This document shows, one piece after another, positions 1 through 13,640 of a DNA stretch of 64,000 nucleotides (positions are counted from its first letter, which is position 1; each line of letters opens with the position of its first letter). Below the pieces are notes generated by a model. That model did no database searches. It worked only from the letters and a program-made list of their open reading frames with translations, and was not told the origin of the DNA. Source of the DNA: Oxytricha trifallax (taxonomy: Eukaryota > Ciliophora > Spirotrichea > Sporadotrichida > Oxytrichidae); assembly GCA_000711775.1 (NCBI GenBank), contig ARYC01001207.1, forward strand, positions 1 through 64,000, in the 5' to 3' direction. The translations under genes were made by a program, and so were the position numbers.

Positions 1-3000
1 ATAGTGAAATTTCAATCTACAAACAAAGGCTACTCATTTTTAAAGCCATATTTTACTATCTTCCTCTCGCAATGATAATTTTTGAAACGAAATAATTTTT
101 AAAATCACACACTTATCGACATTTAAGGAAAACATTTAGGAATTTAAGTGAGACTTGAGCTGCATCCAATAGATAAATCAAACAAATAATTTCAATTGTT
201 TTTCATAGTGAAATTTCAATCTACAAAGAAAGGCTACTCATTTTTAAAGCCAATTTTTACTATCTTCCCATCGTAATGATAATTTTTGAATTGAAAATAA
301 TTTTTTTTAAAAATCACACACTTATCTACAGTTAAGGTGAACACTTAGGAATTGTAACGCGACTTGAGCTGCATCCAATAGATAAATCAAACAAATAATT
401 GCGATTGTTTTTCATAGTGAAATAGCAATCTACAAACAAAGGCTACTCATTTTTAAAGCCAATTTTTACTATCTTCGCCGCGGAATGATAATTTTTGAAA
501 CTAAATAATTTTAAAATAACACACTTATCTAAATTATATGTGAACACTTAGTATTGTTGCGCGACTTGAGCTGCATCCAATAGATATATCAAACAAATAA
601 TTGCAATTGTTTTTCGTAGTGAATTTTCAATCTACAAACAAAGGCTACTCATTTTTAAAGCCAATTTTTACTATCTTCCCCTCGGAATGATAATTTTTGA
701 AACGAAAATAATTTTTAAAATCACACACTTATCAAAATAATAAGTGAACACTTAGGAATTGTAGCGCGACTTGAGCTGCATCCAATAGATAAATCAAACA
801 AATAATTGCAATTGTTTTTCATAGTGAAATTTCAATCTACAAACAAAGGCTACTCATTTTTAAAGCCAATTTTTACTATCTTCCCCTCGTAATGATAATT
901 TTTGAAACGAAAAAATTTTTAAAATCACACACTTATCAAAATAATAAGTGAACACTTAGGAATTGTAGCGCGACTTGAGCTGCATCCAATAGATAAATCA
1001 AACAAATAATTGCAATTGTTTTTCATAGTGAAATTTCAATCTACAAACAAAGGCTACTCATTTTTAAAGCCAATTTTTACTATCTTCCCCTCGTAATGAT
1101 AATTTTTGAAACGAAAAAATTTTTAAAATCACACACTTATCAAAATAATAAGTGAACACTTAGGAATTGTAGCGCGACTTGAGCTGCATCCAATAGATAA
1201 ATCAAACAAATAATTGCAATTGTTTTTCATAGTGAAATTTCAATCTACAAACAAAGGCTACTCATTTTTAAAGCCAATTTTTACTATCTTCCCCTCGTAA
1301 TGATAATATTTGAAACGAAAATAATTTTTTACAATCACACACTTATCTAAATTATATGTGAACACTTAGGAATTGTAGCGCGACTTGAGCTGCATCCAAT
1401 AGATAAATCAAACAAATAATAGCAATTTTTTTTTCATAGTGAAATTTCAATCTACAAACAAAGGCTACTCATTTTTAAAGCCAATTTTTACTATCTTCCC
1501 CTCGTAATGATAATTTTTGAAACTAAATAATTTTTTATAATCAAACACTTATCTAAATTATATGTGAACACTTATAAATTGTAGCTCGACTTGAGCTGCA
1601 TCCAATAGATAAATCAAACAAATAATTGCAATTGTTTTACATAGTGAAATTTCAATCTACAAACAAAAGCTACTCATTTTTAAAGCCAATTTTTACTATC
1701 TTCGCCGCGGAATGATAATTTTTGAAACTAAATAATTTTTAAAATCACACACTTATCTAAATTATATGTGAAGACTTAGGATTGTTGCGCGACTTGAGCT
1801 GCATTCAATAGATATATCAAACAAATAATTGCAATTGTTTTTCGTAGTGAAATTTCAATCTACAAACAAAGGCTACTCATTTTTAAAGCCAATTTTTACT
1901 ATCTTCCCCTCGTAATGATAATTTTTGAAACGAAAAAATTTTTAAAATCACACACTTATCAAAATAATAAGTGAACACTTAGGAATTGTAGCGCGACTTG
2001 AGCTGCATCCAATAGATAAATCAAACAAATAATTGCAATTGTTTTTCATAGTGAAATTTCAATCTACAAACAAAGGCTACTCATTTTTAAAGCCAATTTT
2101 TACTATCTTCCTCTCGTAATGATAATTTTTGAACTAAATAATTTTTTATAATCAAACACTTATCTAAATTATATGTGAACACTTATAAATTGTAGCTCGA
2201 CTTGAGCTGCATCCAATAGATAAATCAAACAAATAATTGCAATTGTTTTACATAGTGAAATTTCAATCTACAAACAAAAGCTACTCATTTTTAAAGAGCT
2301 GTGCCGAAATTTTTACTATCTTCGCCGCGGAATGATAATTTTTGAAACTAAATAATTTTTAAAATCACACACTTATCTAAATTATATGTGAAGACTTAGG
2401 ATTGTTGCGCGACTTGAGCTGCATTCAATAGATATATCAAACAAATAATTGCAATTGTTTTTCATAGTGAAATTTCAATCTACAAACAAAGGCTACTCAT
2501 TTTTAAAGCCAATTTTTACTATATTCCCCTCGTAATGATAATAGTTGAAACTAAATAATTTTTAAAATCACACACTTTTCTACATTTAAGGTAACATTTA
2601 GGAATTAAAGCGCGACTTGAGCTGCATCCAATAGATAAATCAAACAAATAATTGCAATTGTTTTTCATAGTGAAATTTCAATCTACAAACAAAGGCTACT
2701 CAATATTGAAGCCAATTTTAACTATCTTCCCCTCGTAATGATAATTTTTGAAACGAAAATAATTTTTAAAATCACACACTTATCTACATTTAAGGAAAAT
2801 ATTTAGGAATTGTAGCTCGACTTGAGCTGCATCCAATAAATAAATCAAACAAATAATTGCAATTGTTTTTCATAGTGAAATTTAAATCTACAAACAAAGG
2901 CTACTCATTTTTAAAGCCAATTTTTACTATCTTCGCCGCGGAATGATAATTTTTGAAACGAAAATAATTTTTTAAAATCACACACTTATCAAAATTATAA

Positions 3001-5090
3001 GTGAACACTTAGGAATTGTAGCGCGACTAAAGCTGCATCCAATAGATAAATCAAACAAATAATTGCAATTGTTTTTCATAGTGAAATTTCAATCTACAAA
3101 CAAAGGCTACTCATTTTTAAAGCCAATTTTTACTATCTTCCCCTCGTAATGATAATTTTTGAAACGAAAAAATTTTTAAAATCACACACTTATCAAAATA
3201 ATAAGTGAACACTTAGGAATTGTAGCGCGACTTGAGCTGCATCCAATAGATAAATCAAACAAATAATTGCAATTGTTTTTCATAGTTGAAATTTCAATCT
3301 ACAAACAAAGGCTACTCATTTTTAAAGCCAATTTTTACTATCTTCCCCTCGTAATGATAATTTTTGAAACGAAAAAATTTTTAAAATCACACACTTATCA
3401 AAATAATAAGTGAACACTTAGGAATTGTAGCGCGACTTGAGCTGCATCCAATAGATAAATCAAACAAATAATTGCAATTGTTTTTCATAGTGAAATTTCA
3501 ATCTACAAACAAAGAATACTCATTTTTAAAGCCAATTTTTACTATCTTCGCCGCGGAATGATAATTTTTGAAACTAAATAATTTTAAAATCACACACTTA
3601 TCTAAATTATATGTGAACACTTAGGATTGTTGCGCGACTTGAGCTGCATCCAATAGATATAGTCAAACAAATAATTGCAATTGTTTTTCGTAGTGAAATT
3701 TCAATCTACAAACAAAGGCTACTCATTTTTAAAGCCAATTTTTACTATCTTCGCCGCGGAATGTTAATTTTTGAAACGAAAATAATTTTTTAAAATCACA
3801 CACTTATCTAAATTAAATGTGAACAGTTATGAATTGTAGCTCGACTTGAGCTGCATCCAATAGATAAATCAAACAAATAATTGTGATTGTTTTTCATAGT
3901 GAAATTTCAATCTACAAACAAAGGCTACTCATTTTTAAAGCCATATTTTACTATCTTCCTCTCGCAATGATAATTTTTGAAACGAAATAATTTTTAAAAT
4001 CACACACTTATCGACATTTAAGGAAAACATTTAGGAATTTAAGTGAGACTTGAGCTGCATCCAATAGATAAATCAAACAAATAATTTCAATTGTTTTTCA
4101 TAGTGAAATTTCAATCTACAAAGAAAGGCTACTCATTTTTAAAGCCAATTTTTACTATCTTCCCATCGTAATGATAATTTTTGAATTGAAAATAATTTTT
4201 TTTAAAAATCACACACTTATCTACAGTTAAGGTGAACACTTAGGAATTGTAACGCGACTTGAGCTGCATCCAATAGATAAATCAAACAAATAATTGCGAT
4301 TGTTTTTCATAGTGAAATAGCAATCTACAAACAAAGGCTACTCATTTTTAAAGCCAATTTTTACTATATTCCCCTCGTAATGATAATAGTTGAAACTAAA
4401 TAATTTTTAAAATCACACACTTTTCTACATTTAAGGTAACATTTAGGAATTAAAGCGCGACTTGAGCTGCATCCAATAGATAAATCAAACAAATAATTGC
4501 AATTTTTTTTCATAGTGAAATTTCAATCTACAAACAAAGGCTACTCATTTTTAAAGCCAATTTTTACTATCTTCCCCTCGTAATGATAATTTTTGAAACG
4601 AAAATAATTTTTTAAAATCACACACTTATCTAAATTAAATGTGAACAGTTATGAATTGTAGCTCGACTTGAGCTGCATCCAATATATAAATCAAACAAAT
4701 AATTGCAATATTTTAACATAGTGAAATTTCAATCTACAAACAAAGGCTACTCATTTTTAAAGCCAATTTTAACTATATTCCCCTCGTAATGATAATTTTT
4801 GAAACGAAAATAATTTTTTAAAATCACACACTTATCAAAATTATAAGTGAACACTTAGGAATTGTAGCGCGACTAAAGCTGCATCCAATAGATAAATCAA
4901 ACAAATAATTGCAATTGTTTTTCATAGTGAAATTTCAATCTACAAACAAAGGCTACTCATTTTTAAAAGCCAATTTTTACTATCTTCGCCGCGGAATGAT
5001 AATTTTTGAAACTAAATAATTTTTAAAATAACACACTTATCTACATTTAAGGTAAACACTTAGGAATTGTAGCTCGACTTGATCTGCATC
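1..5090. repeat. Tandem satellite array, ~205-bp monomer
   Basis: The motif gacttgagctgcat (or a close variant) recurs about 25 times, at 152, 361, 563, 768, 972, 1176, 1382, 1588 and so on to 5076, with spacings of 202-212 bp. Monomers share blocks such as tagtgaaatttcaatctac and aaggctactcatttt, and differ in a variable stretch (ttcgccgcgg versus ttcccctcg). The array is cut by the window's left edge and ends near 5090 with a degenerate copy (gatctgcat). No open frame is conserved between monomers. Known hypotrich germline genomes carry abundant satellites of this kind, which are eliminated from the somatic nucleus; that fate is inferred here. Confidence 0.97.
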
Positions 5091-5606
5091 TATTATACTG
5101 ATATGAAATATTCAGATATTTCACTGTATCTGTCTACTTAAAAGCATTTGTCAAATATACTTCTAGAAAGAAATCTTTTTTTTATTATACTTTCATTAAT
5201 TAAATTAAATTCCTTATAGATATTTTTAAGAATCTCAAAAGAAAAGGTACAGCATCTCATCATAAGATAAGGTTAAATAGGGGATCTAGATAAGTGATAA
5301 CTGTCTATCAGAAATGCAGAAGCATTCATATATTTCAAGTTAGATTTGAAGTTTTACTTTTTAGAAAAATCTGGTACTGTTATATTCTTAATGAATTATT
5401 AGAGCAAGTTTCTCGTAGAACGTAAGTCGCATACTAAGTTTTAAGTTAGTAAGAGATTATACCTTAATATTCAGTCACCAGATTTAATGAACATAGATGC
5501 TGGAGCTTGCAGCAAGAGAAGAAACTCAGGAGTAGGGAAGCAAGAAGTAAAAGAATAGAAAGAGAAGCCAGCTCCATCTTAAAAGTTTTAAATGTGACTT
5601 ATATAT
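5091..5606. other. AT-rich stretch, no gene seen
   Basis: Unique sequence between the satellite and the transposase. A purine-rich patch lies at about 5505-5575. I see no conserved coding frame and no left terminus matching the telomere-like end at 6720-6736, so the left end of the transposon is missing, diverged or outside what I can recognise. Confidence 0.5.
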
Positions 5607-6655
5607 TCATTAACATAACTACAAAACTTATTTATATAAATTCGCTCTCCCTTCTTTAGCAAACTTTTAAGCCAATAAATTATCTACTCTCTTCGCTGAG
5701 CTTGTAATAAAGTCTACTGTATCGATAGGTAGGTCATGCATCAAGTGGTATAGCAGCAGTTTCTTGTAATGACCTTTTAATATACCCCAGTAGAACTCAA
5801 TTCCATTAAACTATAGACTGTAAGGTAGTTGAACACTGGCGTTATTCTAAGTTGTTCATAACTCTTCCTTGTTTCTTTAAAGATTATCAACGAATAGTAT
5901 AATCTCTTATTCAGGGTACTTCTCTCTCAGCTGCTCTAAGAACTTAATATACTGCTCTGTCTTAATAGAGCGAGGATGAATAAAATAAGTTTCTAAACCA
6001 GCATCCTCGCTAATTCCTCCAAGAATTGCCATTGTTTATACCTTGACTTTTTAGTCATAAACTTCTATGTTGCTATGCCTCTTATACCAAGACTTCTAGA
6101 TGAAAGTGTTGAAGTAAACACAGCCTCGTCAGCATGAATAAACTTAATATTATTCTATTAGGCTCTCTGCATTTAATTATAAATATAATTTAAGTTGTTG
6201 TTGTAAAATGGCAGAGTGAAATCAATTACTCTCTTGATACGATTCACACCTTTGTAAGAGATACCGTTTCGTTTATAAATGTTTGCAACAGATTATGCAG
6301 AGATCTTCAACTCAGGGAACTGGCGGTGAAACATAATAGCTCGTTGGTCGAGAGAAAAGTGAGCCCAATACTTCAAGGTTTTCTGAATGTTAAGATAGTC
6401 AATAGGCTTCTATAGAAAATTTGACTTCCTCTTATACTAAGAATTCAGCTATTTTTGCTTTAATTACACAGCTTTCAAGCATTGAGAGCGAACAGTTGAT
6501 GGACTACGCTTTAAGAGCAGGGCAATAGACTTATAGTTCAGTACTGGTTTGACTTATTCACTATACATATCATATCCATAACGCAGTTTAAACACTAAAT
6601 CTATAGACTCTTCATCATAAATAGACCTCAAAAGCTTGCTATTTTTGTCTCGCAT
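5607..6655 (-). pseudogene. TBE-type (Tc1/mariner, IS630-like) transposase, decayed
   Basis: About 350 codons with TAA/TAG as Gln, from ATG at 6655 to TGA at 5607-5609. An N-terminal helix-turn-helix region includes FSLDQRAIMFHRQFPE and KISAQSVANIYKRNGI. A DDE catalytic core follows: first Asp in FIHADEAVF, second in ILFVDNL, acidic third residue in FNGIEFYWGILK. This order and the telomere-like end just upstream match the TBE 42-kDa transposase family of hypotrichs. The frame shifts by one base after the first Asp (about 6060) and there is an in-frame TGA after VDNLQRNKEEL. As given it is non-functional, unless these are sequencing errors. TBE transposases are known to take part in DNA elimination in Oxytricha. 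Confidence 0.85.
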
Positions 6656-6719
6656 TTAATTAATAACCCCTACCCCTAACAAATTCTCTAAAAATCAAAG
6701 CACTTATAAACCTCATTAA

Positions 6720-6736
6720 GGGGTTTTGGGGTTTTG
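6720..6736 (-). repeat. Telomere-like transposon terminus (17 bp)
   Basis: The 17-bp sequence GGGGTTTTGGGGTTTTG reads outwards as CAAAACCCCAAAACCCC. This is the hypotrich telomere repeat and the known form of TBE inverted-repeat ends. It lies 65 bp upstream of the transposase start, as expected for one end of a TBE element. Only this end is visible in the window. Confidence 0.85.
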
Positions 6737-7211
6737 AATACAAGATAAATAAAAATATTATTTAAATTTTTTAATTTTATTTATTCATTCCTAATCACAT
6801 TAATGATTAATTAATATTTATTTTTATATATTTCTTATCCGTTGTAATTATTGCTTTAATTATCATTTATTCAATTTCATTATTAATTAAAATTTAATAT
6901 TATTTAAATAACATCTTTTTGAAAAATATGATATTTTATAATTTTTTTAAAACAAAAACTTTAAATATTATCAAAGTTAAAAATATGCAGATATTTTTTC
7001 AGTATATTAATTAATAAATAATTAGGTATTTGAATGATGAAATTATTTATTAAATTAACTTTAATTTAATTGATTAACTTTTATAAATCACATTTTCTAT
7101 AACTAAAATATTATACTTGTCAATCTCTTTTCATTGAAAAGCTATTTCATTAATTGTCTTTGTCTTGCACTTATAATAAATTTTTATATATTATAACCTA
7201 TTTGATTCTAT
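6737..7211. other. AT-rich intergenic stretch
   Basis: Very AT-rich sequence with no conserved frame between the transposon end and the stop of the next minus-strand gene. Nothing else recognised. Confidence 0.5.
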
Positions 7212-10200
7212 TCATTATTAAGCTTAATTTAAAATCTCATCCTTATAGATAAATAAAATTAAATGTATTATGTATAATGATACAATGTTTCTTATTTGTT
7301 TAAATTGGCAATTCGATTTAGTAAAAAATTAAAAATTGCATTTTTAATTTTTATCTGCAATATTACTACTAATAATAGGGAGCAGTGATTAATTAACTTA
7401 AGTAGAAGATGAATTGTATGAGTTGGATTGAGATTACAATTGTGAGTCACTACTGTTGCTTTAGCTCTCAACTTAGACTTACTATTATGATTATGAAATC
7501 AATTGCTGTAGAGCCACTGCGTTTCTAATGGCATCATCAACCTGCTCGATAATTATCTCTGGTTAATGGTCAGTCACAACTTAAGACAGTTACTACTGTT
7601 GCTATCGTTGTTGCTAAATAGGCAGCAGCATGCCCTCAAATCTTACTGTTGTGGTGGTTGTCACACTCCTTCCAAAGAGACCCTTGATAATTTACTGTGA
7701 ACACACTTGTTTCAATTAAGGTTGGGGCAGTTACTGAGTAGATGGTAATTACCACTACTGCTACTCTGATGTTTGTTACATTTATGGTAATTGTTAAATT
7801 GATGGTTGGTTCAGTACTTATTACAAAAGAGGAAATCCGCCTAGTTATTGGCATGCTTGAGTAGGTTAGATCTGAGGTTAGATTTGTTAATGAACATGCT
7901 ATTACTATTACTGTTTCTTTTAAAGGATACTTGGACTTTAATATATGGCTGGATCTGTCTAAGCAGATCTCTTAGGAATAATTAAAATTAAAATGATAGA
8001 ATAGATTTGCATTAAGAGTATCATATAAATTGTTAGTTATAAAATCATCTAAAATGCTAGATGACTAAGATGTACTCAAGACATTATTTCTGATATTTCT
8101 TACACTCAACCTTCCTGTATTGTCATTAGCTTATTAATTGCCTGCTTTCTTTAGTTTAGATTACTAGCTTTTTTCTTGACTTTGAATTAAAATTTAATGA
8201 TTCTTCTCGAATGCCTTTGATTAGTTATTATAAGCTAAAGTTTTCTTTTACTGCTGTAATTAGTTGGAGCTATTTGATTCATTAGATTTTGTACCCACCA
8301 AGCTGTATCTATAAAACTGAATAATTAATGAATGTATCTATTTTTTATTATGCCTGAGACTCTCCTCACCTTCACTATCATTCATAGAAAAAGCCATATC
8401 GTTTGCTTGATCAAATATCATATCAGATTATGGTAAGTGATGGGTGTTTTGTTTTCACATGGCTAGTAAATGTTGCTTTGGTTAACAGAATTTATTGTTA
8501 TGTTGCTCTATGTGCTGTTAAAAAAATCATTAGCTGGTTTTCTTTAATGTAATTGCTGCTTTTTAGAAGTCTGCATGCTTTGGTGCAAAGATTAAGATTT
8601 GTCGGGATTCATGGTATTTCTGGATTTAAATGGGTTTGGAAATTTATTATATTCTATTTATATTTCGAATAGAAAAATTTAAATTTAGTCTCAATCAATT
8701 TTATGAAGGACTGCCTTTCTTAACATTGTATTAAATTTTTAGGCTGAACAAAGAAAGAACTTTATTAAGAAGTCTTTGCTTTTTCAATCTGGTCAAATCT
8801 ATTTACTTTATACTATTCGATCTTCTATAAGGCTTGTTCTCTTAAATTAACTGTCTTCTTTTCTTCTTTAATAACTGGCTGAATAGCATTTAGCATTGTT
8901 TTGATATTTATTATTTGGTTCATTGGCTGTTATTAACTTTCATTGTCAGAGGAGTGAATAGAATTCATATCTTCCTTTCTATTTGAGATTTTACTTATTT
9001 GAAAATTCATATCAGATTTTGAACCAGAAAACGTATTGGCAAACTGCTTATTAACTAAAGGGGGTTTATTTCTCTTTTTTAATCCTTATTAGATTGGTTT
9101 TTCATTATTATGACTAATATTTGGAATAGGATATATTATATATAAAAAACTCATCTGTTTCGATTTTTGAATCTTATTTCTTTGAATGCTCAAGCTAAAA
9201 CTTCAGCTTATCAAATTCTAAGTTATAATTAATGCTACTCGTGTTTTTCATCGCTTATTAGGTATTAGTAACTCCTGTTGTCGATTTAAGATCCGAAGGC
9301 TTTTAAAGGTTGCTTTTCTTTACATTTTAAATTATAGCAGCTGTTATATTTTCGTCTTATCTTGCTAAAGGATCTTTCTTAGAAACTCTCTCTTAGCACT
9401 TGTGCAGAAAAATAGAAGTAAAATTAATGCTGAAATGAGCTGGTTCTTTCTGGTTGGCAATATTCTTGATCTAAATCATACTTTCTCTTGCCAATGTCTA
9501 TTCTTGAATTTGTTAGATGACCTCTAAAAATAGGGACTCTTGCTGTATTCCTTAATATAAATTAATATACTACGACCTTCCCTTACTTTATAATTGAATC
9601 TCTCTCATCATGAGCATGTTTTACTTTCTCTAATACTCCATAAACTAAACAATTTATAAAATTATCTTAAAACTTACATTCTCGCCAAGCTTCTTTTTAA
9701 TAAATGATAGGATCTTATGACAAAATGCTTCTCTCGCCAAATGATTTACTTTAGAGTAAAGTTGTACTCTATCAGAAAACTTTTTCATGGTCTGGTCAAA
9801 TACTTTATTTTCATTCATTTTCTTATTTATGAACATGCTTGGCTTCGAGTACATTAGAAATCCAATGGCACAGGTGCACAGAGCTTACCCATGTGAATTC
9901 TTTAGAAACTGGAATAATTTAGAGGTTTAGACATATTTCTATTAAACTTGTTTGAAATCTTAGGTGGTTTCTCTAAGAATGAAGCCCTGTAATTTCATCA
10001 AGTTTGTCAAACAGAGTTTATCTTCAGTATATTTTAAGCCAAAATTTTCAATAGTTTTTAGAGCTTCATCATATTTATGTAAAACGACAAGGTTTGTAAT
10101 ATAGTTGACTAGAAGGCTACCCTTGGGAGTTAAAACCAATAATGATGATTACATTTTGGATAGTTTTTAACCAATGTTGATGCTTTAGGGATAAATTTGT

Positions 10201-12153
10201 CTAATTGTAGCTATTTTGTCTTCTATCTCTACCTCTCGAATTGTTACTCGCTTTTAATTTGATATAGCTTTCTTAACAGATTTTTGGTTGTCTTCTTGTC
10301 CCGAATTTGGGGAGGAAGTTTCCTGCACTCGAGAAAGTTCCCTGCACTTTTCTTATCTATGTAAAATATAATAAATTTTACTTAAATTATAATTTTTTTA
10401 ATATAAAGAGGACTTATTAAATATTAAGAGTATTTTGAGGTATGATAGAAAGATTAGTTCCTGTAGTTTAGTTAGCAAAAAATAAAAATGAGAACAATTG
10501 GACACCTCAAATATTTAAGAATAATATATAATGGATCTGTTCCGGCATAAATATCTAAAAGTTTTTAGATTACTAGTATTTAAAATAATAAAGATAATTG
10601 TTGGATGGTGCTTAGAATTAATGCTAATAGAGATTTTGAATAATTGAATAATAAATTAAATATAATTATTAGAATGAAATATATCAAGAAAGTTGGTTGA
10701 TAGTTGTTAAAAAGATTAATTTAATGAGAAATTAAAAATTTAAAAAAGTGCAGGAAACTTACCTAAAAATAAGTTTTTTATCATAAACTCGTGCAGGAAA
10801 CTTCCGCCCCCCGAATTCTTATCATTATTATCCGAAAGTGTTTCCACTTACTTTACTTACTGTTATGGAATCTAAAGAAATTTCAAATTCAAATTATGCT
10901 TGACTTCATCCTCTTAGTATTTCTTTGAAGAAAGTCGCTTAATAAGCACTGGTTCTTTATCTTAATAAGCAGTTTATTTCACTTCTAATTGCTCTTTAAA
11001 AGCGCTCAAAATATTTTAGTCATCTTGCTCATGAGACTCATCATCGTATTGATCATTTTGATCTTCTTCGTTCTCCTCTTCTTCCATCATAATGCATGAG
11101 TTGTCTTCATCTAAAGTTTCACTGATAAGATCTAAGTTTTGTAAATTGTACTTTTACATAGCAGACTTTCTTCTTTATAAGCAGAAGATTGAACTGTGAG
11201 TATAATCGCTTCCAAAAGCGGTAGTCATGTTCATGTTTATTAGTTGACTCTAGAGGCTATCCATAGATGCTGTCTCAAACATTTCATTTTGATATTGAAT
11301 CATAAATTAGTTAACTTCTTCGTCAAAATCTTGGGGTAAGTTAGCAGTAGCTGTTGCAGTTTGAGGTAACTTATTTCATGCATGATGTGAGTATGATTGT
11401 GACTCTTTCCATTAGAATTTGTATTTTTAGAGTAAGAAGTCAAGTTTACGTTCAATGTTTGGTTACTGGGTGTGTTGACTTTGTGGTTAAAGTCATTAGA
11501 ACTGCTTCTGTTTATCGAATCTAGTTCATTTTGGTTCAATGTAACTCCTCCTGATTTACTTTCTTCTATTATGATTGAATTAAAATCCTAATAAAATCAA
11601 GATATATTAAAATTAGTACCCAATTCATCTTAAATTTCTTATTTACATATATAGTAATTCTTAAAAAAATTATTTACATATCGAATCCTCAGTTTTAACT
11701 CTCTTAAGGTTAGATTGATTTTCAAGTATTCTCAGTTTCTCCTTAATTTTACTGTTTTGCGAGTGAGTGCTTAGAAAAAGAGATATTTGATCATCAGAGA
11801 GTTATAATTTATTAATTGTATAATTACATATTTGTTCAATAATAATTAGCCATTTGCTTTGTTGGATAAAAATGCTCTGAATCATTGCAGTTTTAATACC
11901 CGTTAGAGTCCTTATCGTTTGATCAGGGCTGACTTCCTGAAAATTATCGTCATCATACTAGTTTCTCAGGTTGACTGAATCTTACTCTAAAAATACCATC
12001 ACATACATTTGACTGTTAAATATAATCATATGCTTAGTTTAAGTTTTCATTGCTTTTGTTATTGGATTATTATTCGATGCTTACAATTGTCTTCGTCTCT
12101 TCTTCTTGATCGCCACTTGAATGATTAAAATTAATAATGAGTTTGGTTTTCAT
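7212..12153 (-). CDS. Large Q-rich protein of unknown function
   Basis: Read from ATG at 12153 (MKTKLIINFNHSSGDQEEE) to TGA at 7212-7214; about 1450 codons after removing the 510-bp insertion at 10300-10809. The N-terminal third holds a charged helical segment (NSKIKEKLRILENQ) near 11720. A candidate 32-nt GT-AG intron, between NW and DFNSI at about 11590, keeps the frame. The middle part is helical (VVLHKYDEALKTIENFGLKY). The last ~250 codons are glutamine-rich, with runs of mixed CAA/CAG/TAA/TAG. Single-base frame changes are needed near 11960, 9140, 8640, 8430 and 7970, yet each side stays coding-like. I do not recognise a family. The helical middle could be TPR-like, which is a guess. Transcription regulators of ciliates often have such Q-rich tails, but nothing here proves a role. 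Confidence 0.72.
10300..10809. mobile_element. 510-bp IES/MITE with 8-bp direct repeat CCCGAATT
   Basis: CCCGAATT occurs at 10300-10307 and again at 10810-10817. Between the copies lies an element whose two ends carry inverted GGAAGTTTCCTGCAC, with a second subterminal copy of AAGTTTCCTGCACTTTT on the right side. Removing one repeat plus the insert restores the frame of the host gene (NDKN joined to SGQEDNQKS on the minus strand). It therefore behaves as a precisely excisable IES and looks like a non-autonomous transposon with an 8-bp target duplication. Confidence 0.85.
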
Positions 12154-13640
12154 TTATTAAACTTATCATATTCAATCTTTCACTCCTAGACCTTTAATCT
12201 CACTATATTCTTTGCTGTAATATTAAAATCCACAAATACTTAAGGATACAGAAGTCATTATTTGGATTAACTTAAGCAAATATAGTATAAAAATCTTAAT
12301 AAATATTATTTTTAAATCTAGATCAATTTATTTAAAATTTATTAAAAATTATGGTTTTAATTGTTTTATAGTAATCATCAGCCTTATTATCTATTTACCT
12401 ATCGCTACTATGATCTCCTTGACTTGAATCGTAATTACTTTTAACAATTCAGCCTTCCATTTAGCTTTATTTATGATTTTGTGATTCTCTTAGATTACTT
12501 GCTGGAGATTTACCTCTTGTAGAATACTCAGAAGCTGACAAGGGATTCCTATCAATGATTCTATAAATACAAGCCCGAATGTTTGTTTCGAAAGAGACTA
12601 ATCTATTTATAATTTCAGATTAAGAATGCCTTAGTAGGTCTCTACATATCTTTGCTAAATAAATGCAGACATTTTTGTGTTCAGTAATTATCCATCAATT
12701 AAACTGCGTACTGATTCATCAATGGAAAGAGAGTGTATCTTATTTCTTCGTTTTGCCCTTCCTTTTTTACAAGCAAAGATGCTCTCAATAATTTATCAGC
12801 CAACTTTATCCAACCATTTTTCCAAAGTGCATTCAAATCTTCTTATGTGCAGCCACCTTGAAAAAGCCCAATAAGACAAAAAACTTTATTGCTAATGGTT
12901 CTTTATCAGTCATATGTTGAATACTAGTATCTAAAGATACCTTCAAAGATGCAAGTGGTGTACCTTCAATACCCTCAATCTAAAGCCATTCTATTATTTC
13001 TCGACTATTGAGAAGTGCATAAAGCTCTTTAAGACTTTTATCTTAAAGTAAAGGAGCAGCTAAACTAATTGCATGTGGATGGCCTCCTTGCAATGTACAA
13101 ATATGGTGCCCATCTAATCTTCTTATATTTTTCTTTAAATCAACTGGATTAGAGTGAATTATTCTTGTAGGGTTTGCAGTTTGCAATATATCCTGAATTT
13201 CAAGATATTCAATTGATCACATTGCTTTCTTAATGAGTAATTCAATTGCAAAATGTGAAGGCAATTCTTTTAAAGTGTAGATCTTCTCAGAGATATCAGC
13301 TAATTATCCAATAAGATATCTTGATGTTAGCAATACTTTTAATCTATTACATCTTACTAAAAAGTTTTGTAATATCTCTCTAAATTAATTTCCTTCTTTT
13401 CTAAGAGTATCTTCGGCATTATCTAAACAAAATAGAACTTCTTTATCTTTCAAAAATTGAATTCGCCTGTCTTAAATTGTTGAAAAGCTTTCCAATGCCT
13501 TTTCTTCTTTTTCGTGAGGTGGCAAGTGTTTTTGTAATAAAAGTTAGACTTTGGTTAGAATCATATTTACTTAATCAAGGCTTTTTAGACTCAAAAATAT
13601 AATGCCATCTTTGAAAGTTTGTCTTTCATCTAAGCAATTA

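Noticed and set aside
1-5090. CRISPR array
   Set aside because: The repeats are whole ~205-bp monomers with drift throughout, not short identical repeats with unrelated spacers, and the genome is eukaryotic.
6720-6736. A genuine chromosome telomere
   Set aside because: Only two repeat units, internal to the contig and at the expected distance from a TBE-type transposase; a transposon end is the simpler reading.
12677-12874. Small plus-strand ORF (65 codons)
   Set aside because: It is antisense to the winged-helix part of the STAND gene and has no independent support.
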